Source: Acaudatibacter sp050729515 (GTDB lineage: Bacteria; Pseudomonadota; Alphaproteobacteria; Caulobacterales; Caulobacteraceae). From it: a stretch of 64,000 nt of DNA. Positions within the stretch are counted from its first letter, which is position 1, and every line of letters begins with the position of its first letter. The stretch spans positions 62,001 to 126,000 of the forward strand of contig JBOHLG010000006.1 in NCBI GenBank assembly GCA_050729515.1, given 5' to 3'. Position numbers and translations under genes: made by a program. This document shows positions 29,847 to 36,581 of this stretch, piece by piece. The notes under the pieces were generated by a model. That model worked only from the letters and a program-made list of their open reading frames with translations, was not told the origin of the DNA and did not search any database.

Positions 29847-30932
29847 CTAGCGCAGCAGTTCGGCGAGGTATTGCTTCCAGGCGGCCGCCCAGGTGTGAGT
29901 GCCATGGCCGTGAGTGAGGTCGGAAATGGGCAAGAGCACGAAGCGCCCATGTCTCAGTCGGGCGGCTTGGCGTTGGGCTATGCCGAGTTCCGGTGGATTG
30001 ATGAAGTCGTCGGCCGAATTGATCCACATCACCCTTGCGGTGATGCGGGAAAGGCCAGCCGAGGGGTCGTAATCGCGCGAGGACTCCACCTGCCAGATGA
30101 GATCGTTGGCGTCGAGTGAGGGAACCTCCCGAGCCAGGAAGGCCTGAAGCCACGCGTCGGCCTTCGCAGGCGTAGCGAGGGACTTCTGCATCTGCCGCGC
30201 CGAACTGCCGGCGATCGCCAGAATATCGGCGGCGGTCTGCAGCCCGGCGGCAGGCTCTTTGGAATAGTTTCCTCCGTCGTAGGCTGGATCGGTCCGAATG
30301 GCCCGAACGATCATGTCTCGCCACACCCGATTTCGACCGGCGATGGGAACGGGAAGGCAGGCGAGAGGCATCAGGGCGTCCATCATGCGGGGCCACGCCT
30401 CGCCCCACATGAAGCTGTGCATGCAGCCCATCGAGGTCCCCATCACAAGGCGCAGATGATCCACGCCCAGCCCTTGAGCGACCAGAGCGTGCTCGGCCTC
30501 GACCATGTCGTGATAGTCGTAGTGGGGGAATTTCTCGCGCAGGCCGTCGCTGGGCTTGGAGGAGCGACCGTGGCCGATGTCGTCGGGAAGGATGATGTAC
30601 CACTTTCGCGCATCCAGGAGTTCGCCTGGTCCGAAAAGCACGTCGGCGAACTGCGGCCGCAGGAACTGGCGCCCAGAGCCGCCGGTGCCGTGGAGGATGA
30701 GGACGGCGTTGACCACATGGCCGGCGGCGTCGCGGCGCGGGCGGCCAAAGGTCAGGTAATGGATGCGAAGACTGGCGAGCCGCTCGCCGGACTGGAAGCG
30801 GAAGTCGTGGAGAATGAAGTCGCCTTGGTGGCGATCGGGATAGAGCGGGCCGGCGGGGGTCCAAGGCGGCGCCGTCCACCCCAGCGCCGGGGCGAAGATG
30901 AGAGCCATGACGAGCGCCAGGATCGCTTTCAC
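29847..30932 (-). CDS. Secreted alpha/beta hydrolase, MetX-like
   Basis: A 361-residue alpha/beta hydrolase with a signal peptide (MKAILALVMALIFAPALGWTA). The fold resembles homoserine O-acetyltransferase MetX: ILHGTGGSG (oxyanion), nucleophile elbow GTSMGCMHS, acid in NSADDFINPPE and catalytic His in THGHGTHTW. True MetX enzymes are cytoplasmic, so this exported relative is probably an esterase or hydrolase. It overlaps the next hydrolase gene by 4 bases. The stop TAG at 29847-29849 lies in a CTAG. Confidence 0.88.
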   Translation of the reverse strand: MKAILALVMALIFAPALGWTAPPWTPAGPLYPDRHQGDFILHDFRFQSGERLASLRIHYLTFGRPRRDAAGHVVNAVLILHGTGGSGRQFLRPQFADVLFGPGELLDARKWYIILPDDIGHGRSSKPSDGLREKFPHYDYHDMVEAEHALVAQGLGVDHLRLVMGTSMGCMHSFMWGEAWPRMMDALMPLACLPVPIAGRNRVWRDMIVRAIRTDPAYDGGNYSKEPAAGLQTAADILAIAGSSARQMQKSLATPAKADAWLQAFLAREVPSLDANDLIWQVESSRDYDPSAGLSRITARVMWINSADDFINPPELGIAQRQAARLRHGRFVLLPISDLTHGHGTHTWAAAWKQYLAELLR

Positions 30933-31804
30933 AAGAACCTCCTCATCGCCGCTAGAAAAGCCTCGAGCTGGTCATGGTGGACCCAGTGTCCGGCGCCCTC
31001 GAAGACCGCCACCTCGGCGCTCCTGAAGTGCTGGATTCGCCCGTCCTTGCGAGGATCGGAGGCCCAGCTTTCCTTGCCCAGGACCAGAAGAGTTGGACAG
31101 GCGATGTTCCTCCACAGCTGGTGGAGCTGGTCGCCGGAGAGGTCCACAGGCGTCCAGGAGCGGACATAGTTGTCGAATTTCCAACTGTAGGTCCCGTCCT
31201 CGTTCTGGCTGACTCCATGGACGGTGAGGTACCGCGCCTGTTCGGGGGTGAGATGGCGGTTCTCTTCCTGCATCCGGGCGAGCGCCGCCTCGATGGTGGG
31301 GTATCGCCGCGGGAGCCGCCCGGCGAGCGCCCGCTCTTCTGCGACCCACTCCCGAAATCGCTCGGCGAGATCGCGCTTGGATCTTTGGGCCAGAACCTGC
31401 GGCGAAGGCCCCAGGCCCTCGATGACGACAAGGCGCTCGACCGTGTCGGGAAAGATTCCAGCGTAGCGGAGCGCGATCGCCCCGCCCATGGAATGGGCGA
31501 TGATGCGCACCGGAGAAAGCGACTGCTGGTGAATGAGTTGAGCCAGATCGTAGACGAACGCGCTCATGGAATAATCGCCGCTCGGGGAAAAGGCGCTGTC
31601 GCCGTGCCCGCGAAGGTCGGGCGCGATGATCCGCCAATCGGCGCAAAGCCCCTGGGCGACCCAGTCCCAGTTGCGGCAGTGGTCCTGCCCCCCGTGGATC
31701 AGGAGCAACGGCCGCGCCAAAGCGTTGCCCCAATCGACATAGTGCAGGCGCAGGCGCTGCGAGATGTAGCTGTGCGACAAAGGTCCCGGCGGGGGCTGAT
31801 CCAT
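30929..31804 (-). CDS. Alpha/beta hydrolase
   Basis: The 291-residue protein has the standard fold: LLIHGGQDHCRNWD (oxyanion), IAPDLRGHGDS, nucleophile AHSMGGAIA, and a C-terminal AGHWVHHDQ His. It has no signal peptide. ATG 31804 is chosen; a TTG at 31840 would add 12 residues. The gene is first in a two-hydrolase unit with the exported MetX-like protein. Substrate unknown. Confidence 0.9.
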   Translation of the reverse strand: MDQPPPGPLSHSYISQRLRLHYVDWGNALARPLLLIHGGQDHCRNWDWVAQGLCADWRIIAPDLRGHGDSAFSPSGDYSMSAFVYDLAQLIHQQSLSPVRIIAHSMGGAIALRYAGIFPDTVERLVVIEGLGPSPQVLAQRSKRDLAERFREWVAEERALAGRLPRRYPTIEAALARMQEENRHLTPEQARYLTVHGVSQNEDGTYSWKFDNYVRSWTPVDLSGDQLHQLWRNIACPTLLVLGKESWASDPRKDGRIQHFRSAEVAVFEGAGHWVHHDQLEAFLAAMRRFL

Positions 31805-31846
31805 GGCTTTTTCGTGCCAGAGGCCGACCGTCGCCTGCAAGAGGCC

Positions 31847-31923
31847 CTAGTGTGCTGGATTTGAAGTTCGCCTGCGTTCTGGGTCATGCGTCGTGCGAAC
31901 ATCAATCCAAGGAAGCACACTAG
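31847..31923. repeat. CTAG-bounded palindromic element, 77 bp
   Basis: The ends CTAGTGTGCT and AGCACACTAG form a perfect 10-base inverted repeat. The interior GAAGTTCGC block also occurs in the element 13 bases to the right, read in reverse, so the two belong to one family. Confidence 0.8.
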
Positions 31924-31936
31924 AATCATATATTTG

Positions 31937-32011
31937 CTAGCAGCCTCATCGATTCCGAAGTCCGTCCGAGCCCCCCACCAGCTCATGCGAACTTCGGAAT
32001 CGGGACACTAG
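31937..32011. repeat. CTAG-bounded palindromic element, 75 bp
   Basis: Bounded by CTAG at both ends. GATTCCGAAGT (31951-31961) and ACTTCGGAATC (31991-32001) form a perfect 11-bp stem. The left edge CTAGCAGCC is shared with the element at 32211-32399. It ends 3 bases before the stop codon of the small membrane protein gene. Confidence 0.8.
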
Positions 32012-32014
32012 CGC

Positions 32015-32209
32015 TCACCTGGATTTGAGAAGTCCGACCAGGTGGACCAGGAGCATGACTGTCGCGGCGAAGGCGAACACCATCATCAGCCTCCAGGGCG
32101 CCAAGCGCGGCGGCGACATGGGCAGCGATGGCCGAGCGCCCAGGATGGCGAAGGTGACCGCGAGAACGAGGAAAACCGCGGCCAGGGCGGCGGTCAGCTC
32201 AAGGTCCAC
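32015..32209 (-). CDS. Small two-helix membrane protein
   Basis: A 64-residue product from GTG 32209 has two hydrophobic helices (LTAALAAVFLVLAVTFAIL and LMMVFAFAATVMLLVHLVGLL) joined by a short Pro-rich loop. No family was recognised. The GTG lies only 1 base from the CTAG edge of the neighbouring element, so the original ribosome binding site may have been displaced. An ATG inside that element (32251) is in frame and would add 14 residues. Confidence 0.6.
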   Translation of the reverse strand: MDLELTAALAAVFLVLAVTFAILGARPSLPMSPPRLAPWRLMMVFAFAATVMLLVHLVGLLKSR

Positions 32210-32210
32210 G

Positions 32211-32399
32211 CTAGCAGCCCGATTCCGACGTTCGATCCGCCCAGAGCGCATCGCACAAAGTTGCGAACCCCTCTTGCGATAAGGATGCGCTCTTGACCCT
32301 GAATCGGGCGCATTTCCTGTTCGGCGAAGCGATTCCGCTTCGCCGGGAAATGCACGGGGGCGAACACCGCCCGAACGTCGGAGTCGAGACGGCTGCTAG
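32211..32399. repeat. CTAG-bounded palindromic element, 189 bp
   Basis: CTAGCAGCC and GGCTGCTAG are the ends. Inside are two hairpins, GAGCGCATC with GATGCGCTC, and GGCGAAGCG with CGCTTCGCC. The second stem is also found in the element at 49397-49514. Confidence 0.8.
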
Positions 32400-32414
32400 C
32401 CAGATTTTGATTCT

Positions 32415-32488
32415 CGTGTCGTTGACAAATTTGACGTTCGTCACGGAGCCCTCCCCCGCACGGAAACGAACGTCAAATTCACGACACG
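32415..32488. repeat. Long imperfect palindrome upstream of podJ
   Basis: AATTTGACGTTCGT (32428-32441) pairs perfectly with ACGAACGTCAAATT (32466-32479). CGTGTCGT (32415-32422) pairs with ACGACACG (32481-32488). The stretch is AT-richer than its surroundings. The remaining bases to 32716 hold no gene and probably include the podJ promoter. Confidence 0.75.
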
Positions 32489-32716
32489 AATCGCTCCTGA
32501 TTCGGCGCTCAGCGTCGCCACGCCGCATGCTCGTCCTTCCGGAATGTCTTAAGGATTTCTTAAGTCGAGGCGCTCAGGAAGGCCGGACGGCTGGAATCGG
32601 GCCGTGATCCACAGGTTTTCGCCACCCTCCGACTATATCTAGCGGTCAACTCTCGTTTACATACAAGCTATGGACATTTACCTTCGTCCCTCTAGGGCGC
32701 GGGGAGAGCGAATCGG

Positions 32717-35323
32717 ATGACCGGTCAGGCGCATCGGACGGCGAAGGAAGTCGACCCTCAATCTCGAGACATGGCGGAGGCCCTGGCACGGCGAGCCGGA
32801 ATGAGCCTCGAGGAATGGCTCGAAGCGGTGTCGGCAGGCGAAAGGGCGAACCTCACCGGATTCACCGCCGCGTCGGCTCACCCTTCCCGGGGCGGCCGAA
32901 TGACGGCCCCAGCCCACCCGGCCGACGATCTTGGACGCATCACCGCGGCGCTCGAGCGGCTCTCCGAGAAACTGGATGCGTCGGAAACCCGGGCGGCGCT
33001 CGCGGTCAGCGGCGTCGACAAACTCGTGCGAGAGGCGCTCGAAAGGGTGGAGAGCGGCGAGCGCGAGCAGACCGCGGTGGCGGCGCGTTTCGAGGGCGCG
33101 GTCCACGACGTGAGCATCGAACAGGTTCGCCTGAACGAGCGTCTCTCCCGCATCGAAAGCGAAGCGCGCGGTCCAAAGTCGGCGGAGGCTCTGCGCGCGC
33201 TGGAGGCGGCGCTCGGCAAGGTCGCCGGCCAACTTTACCGAGGCGAGACCAACATCCGAGAGACGATCGAGGCGATCGCGGTTCGCCTCGAGGCCGTCGA
33301 AGCCGCGAAGTTCGACCCGAGCGCGATCGGCGAAGCCACCTTGGCCATCCAGCAAATCGAGCATCGTCTCGAGAGCCTGGCCGCCGAAATCTCCAAGCGA
33401 GACGAACTGGCGCGCGAGGCGGAGCAGCGCTCGACCGCGGCGGTGGAGCGCATCGGACGCGAAATGCTGGACGTGAACGCCTCGCTCGTGCGCCGCGTTC
33501 AGACCGCCGAAGCGCGGGGCGCCGAGGCGATCGAGCAGGTCGGCGGCGAAGTCGCGCGAATCGCCGACGCCATGGAAGCGAAACTGGGGCGCGTCGACAC
33601 TATTCAAGCCCAGGCGCTCGACAAGCTGGGCGCCGAGATCGAGCGGATCACCGAGCGAATGGCCGAGCGGATCGCCAGTTCCGATCGACGGGCCTCCCAG
33701 GCGATCGACGATGTGGGCGATCAGGTCGCCAGGATCACCGAGCGGCTGGGCCAAAGGCAGGACCGAGCGGTCGACGATCTCGGCGATCGGATCAGGCAAA
33801 GCGAAGAGCGCACGGCGGCTCTGCTCAAGGAAGCGCGCGAAACCATCGAATTGCTCGCCACGGGCGAAGCGGAGGTTGCGCCGGTCGACGTCGCGGCGCC
33901 GGAGCGCGATCCGGAAACCGCCGCGATGGTCGGCGAGGATCCGTTCAACGTGTTTCTCGCCCCGGCGCCCCCAGCCGGCTCGACCAGCGGCGCAGCTCCC
34001 GAAACGATGGCGGAGGACGTCTTTCCCGCCTTTCAGCTCGACGCCCAGACCGATTCGGTCCTGCCCTATGAGGAGGAAGAGGAACCCTCCCCCGAACCGG
34101 TGATTCCGACCATTCACGCGGACGCGTTGAGCGAAGCCGCGGACGACGATGCGCCGGACTTCTCCGACCCTCCCGCCGCACAAGAAGCGGTCGTCGGCGG
34201 CCCGACGGCGAGCTTCGCCGCCGACTCGGAGATTTTCGGATCCAGCGCCTTTTCGCGCGCGGAAACTTCGAGCGAGGGCCGAACGTCCTCCTTGTTCGGC
34301 GGCTCCATGTTCGGGGCGGCGAGGCAGCGGGGCGGCGCAAGGACCGCAGCCCTGGGCCTTGGAATGGCCGCCGCCTTCGGGCTGGCGATCGGCGGCTTCA
34401 TGGTCGTCGAAAACGAGCCTCATGGGCCTTTGACGACGCGGGTGGCCGGCATGTTCGCGGCCCCTCAAACCACGGCCGCCAAGCCAAATCCGCAGACCGA
34501 ATTTTCGACCCGTCCGGCCCAAGAGGCGGCCGTCGCTCTGGCCCCACGTCCAATGATCGCCGCTCGGCCGCTTTCGGGCGAAGCGGCCGGCCTCTACGCC
34601 TCGGCGGTCGCCAAGGTCGAGGCATCCGATCCCAAGGGCGCGGTCGATATGCGACGGGCGGCCGATCTTGGCTACGCACCGGCCGAATTCTACCTCGCTC
34701 GACTCTACGAGACCGGCGGCGACGGGATCGCCAAGGACTCGGCTCAGGCCCGTCACTGGACGCAGAAGGCGGCCCTCGCCGGGGATCCGCGCGCCATGCA
34801 CAACCTGGGACTCTACGAATTCCAGGGAAAAGGGGGCCCGGCCAACGCTGCGGACGCGGTCCAATGGTTCCACCGGGCCGCGGAACTGGGACTGGAGGAC
34901 AGCCAATACAACCTCGCCCGCCTGTACGAAGAGGGCCTGGGCGTTCCTCAGAACACCGCCGAGGCCTACAAATGGTACCTGATCGCCGCCCGCAACGGCG
35001 ATCCACAGGCCAAGGCGGGAGCTGCGCGCACCAGAGCCGGTCTGAGCGCCGCCGCCCGCACCGTGGCCGAACAGGCGGCGGCCCAGTTCCGATCCGTCGG
35101 AGGCCCCCAGGCGACGGCGACGGCTCAGTCTTCCACATCAAGCCCCGTCGCGACCGCTCAGAAGGCGCTCCTCGCCCTCGGCTACTATCAGGGACCCACG
35201 GACGGAATCGCCTCGCCGGCTCTGGGGCTGGCGATTTCCGCCTACCAGCGCGACCAGGGGCTGCCGACGACGGGCGCGACCGACCCCGCGACCATGGGCA
35301 AGCTCGCCGCTCTGGCCAGGTAG
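32717..35323 (+). CDS. podJ: PodJ-like polar localization factor
   Basis: An 868-residue protein with the PodJ layout. A short N-terminal motif (RDMAEALARRAGMSLEEWLEA) leads into a long cytoplasmic coiled coil (about residues 70-380), then a disordered acidic linker. One transmembrane helix lies near 545-565 (GLGMAAAFGLAIGGFMVV). The periplasmic part has Sel1-like repeats (about 620-770; AEFYLARLYETGG, AMHNLGLYE, SQYNLARLYEEGLGVPQ) and a C-terminal peptidoglycan-binding domain (815-868; ALLALGYYQGPTDG). PodJ organises the new pole, stalk/flagellar and pili assembly in Caulobacter. The length is somewhat below the Caulobacter protein. Other Sel1/peptidoglycan-binding proteins share the C-terminal part, so the symbol rests on the whole layout. 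Confidence 0.75.
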   Translation: MTGQAHRTAKEVDPQSRDMAEALARRAGMSLEEWLEAVSAGERANLTGFTAASAHPSRGGRMTAPAHPADDLGRITAALERLSEKLDASETRAALAVSGVDKLVREALERVESGEREQTAVAARFEGAVHDVSIEQVRLNERLSRIESEARGPKSAEALRALEAALGKVAGQLYRGETNIRETIEAIAVRLEAVEAAKFDPSAIGEATLAIQQIEHRLESLAAEISKRDELAREAEQRSTAAVERIGREMLDVNASLVRRVQTAEARGAEAIEQVGGEVARIADAMEAKLGRVDTIQAQALDKLGAEIERITERMAERIASSDRRASQAIDDVGDQVARITERLGQRQDRAVDDLGDRIRQSEERTAALLKEARETIELLATGEAEVAPVDVAAPERDPETAAMVGEDPFNVFLAPAPPAGSTSGAAPETMAEDVFPAFQLDAQTDSVLPYEEEEEPSPEPVIPTIHADALSEAADDDAPDFSDPPAAQEAVVGGPTASFAADSEIFGSSAFSRAETSSEGRTSSLFGGSMFGAARQRGGARTAALGLGMAAAFGLAIGGFMVVENEPHGPLTTRVAGMFAAPQTTAAKPNPQTEFSTRPAQEAAVALAPRPMIAARPLSGEAAGLYASAVAKVEASDPKGAVDMRRAADLGYAPAEFYLARLYETGGDGIAKDSAQARHWTQKAALAGDPRAMHNLGLYEFQGKGGPANAADAVQWFHRAAELGLEDSQYNLARLYEEGLGVPQNTAEAYKWYLIAARNGDPQAKAGAARTRAGLSAAARTVAEQAAAQFRSVGGPQATATAQSSTSSPVATAQKALLALGYYQGPTDGIASPALGLAISAYQRDQGLPTTGATDPATMGKLAALAR

Positions 35324-35356
35324 GAGCGCCTTGCGCCGGCTAAAGGCGGGCCGTCA

Positions 35357-35944
35357 ATGCCGTCGCTTCCGCTCCTGCGACTCGCCGACCGGCTGACGGA
35401 CGGCGTGGTTCTGCTGGACGCCCACACCTTGGAGGACGCGCAAGCCCATCTCGCCGGCGCCGACGAGGAGATTCGACTCCGGTTCGACGAAGGAAGAACC
35501 GCGAGTCTCGAAGAAACCCGCGGCGCGTTGGCTCGGTGGATCGCGGCCCGCGCCACCGGTGGGCCGATGTTCGCCTACGCGCTTCGAAGCCCGGAAGGAA
35601 CGCTGATGGGCGGCTGCGAAATTCGGCTCGTGGAGGAGGGCCTCGCCAATATCTCCTACTGGGTATTCCCTGATTTTCGGCGGCGGGGTCTCGGCGTGCG
35701 GGCGGTGAGGCTTCTCATCGAAGCGGCGCGCGGCGTCCAAGGATTGAGGCGGATCGAGGCGCATGTCGCGCCCGATAACCTCGCCTCGCGGCGGCTTGCG
35801 CAAGCCCTGGGTCTTCGCGAAGCCGGCGCGGTCGAGGAGACGTCCTGGTCCGGCTCGGTTTCGACCATGATCCGCTATGTGGCCGAGCTCAGTCCGGCGC
35901 CAGGCTTCGGGACGGCATCAGATGGAGGCCCTTCTCCCCGATGA
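35357..35944 (+). CDS. GNAT family N-acetyltransferase (RimJ/RimL-like)
   Basis: A 195-residue GNAT protein with ISYWVFPDFRRRGLGVRAV (acetyl-CoA loop) and RIEAHVAPDNLASRRLAQALGLREAG. The RimJ/RimL subtype acetylates protein N-termini or small amines. The C-terminus overlaps the convergent pdeM gene by 56 bases. Confidence 0.9.
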   Translation: MPSLPLLRLADRLTDGVVLLDAHTLEDAQAHLAGADEEIRLRFDEGRTASLEETRGALARWIAARATGGPMFAYALRSPEGTLMGGCEIRLVEEGLANISYWVFPDFRRRGLGVRAVRLLIEAARGVQGLRRIEAHVAPDNLASRRLAQALGLREAGAVEETSWSGSVSTMIRYVAELSPAPGFGTASDGGPSPR

Positions 35945-36581
35945 CGGCGGCCAAGGGCCGGTCCTGGAACAGAGTCCGGAAGGCCCGATCGAGCACATTG
36001 AGACCACCGGCGTAGGCGCCGAACGCGGGAAGGACGATTCGTCTGCCGTCGGTGACGAAGCAGCGGCGTCGAAGCGCGCCGGCGGCGCTCCTGACCTTCG
36101 CACACGGGTGGAGGTGGCCGGCGACTTCTCCAAGGCCCCTGAAACCGGCAGGTTCGTGGACCAGGAGGAGGGACCCCACTCGCAGTTCGGCGAGCGCCTC
36201 GCCTGGCAAGGCGCCCAGGACCGCCCGATCGTGATTGCCTTCGATCCATATGAGTCTCGCCGCCGCGGAGATCGCGCGAACGCGCTTTGTCGCCGACGCC
36301 TCGAGCCGGGCGAGCGCGGCGACATCATGGAAGCTGTCGCCGAGGAAGACGATGGTCGATGGCGCTGCGTCGGCGACCTCGGCTTCGAGCCTTCCCAGGG
36401 CATCGACCGTGTCGAACGGCGGCAACATCTGGCCGCGCGCGGCATAGGCCGAGCCCTTTTCGAGATGAAGGTCCGCCACGACGAGCATTCGAGCCGCCTC
36501 GATCCACAAGGCTCCCGAGCGCCGGCAGACGACCTCTTCGCCGGCCAGGCGCAGGCGCAGTCCGGCTGGACCGTCGTTCAC
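35889..36581 (-). CDS. pdeM: Ligase-associated DNA damage response endonuclease PdeM
   Basis: A 230-residue calcineurin-like phosphoesterase. Metal motifs are VVADLHLEKG (Asp37, His39), FLGDSFHD, GNHDR and the late HEPAG and HLHP. PdeM accompanies the ligase-associated helicase and an ATP-dependent ligase in a proposed repair set. GTG 36581 is chosen because GTGA overlaps the helicase stop, which indicates coupling. The ligase and exonuclease genes of the set are not in this window. Confidence 0.9.
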   Translation of the reverse strand: MNDGPAGLRLRLAGEEVVCRRSGALWIEAARMLVVADLHLEKGSAYAARGQMLPPFDTVDALGRLEAEVADAAPSTIVFLGDSFHDVAALARLEASATKRVRAISAAARLIWIEGNHDRAVLGALPGEALAELRVGSLLLVHEPAGFRGLGEVAGHLHPCAKVRSAAGALRRRCFVTDGRRIVLPAFGAYAGGLNVLDRAFRTLFQDRPLAAVIGEKGLHLMPSRSLAPD

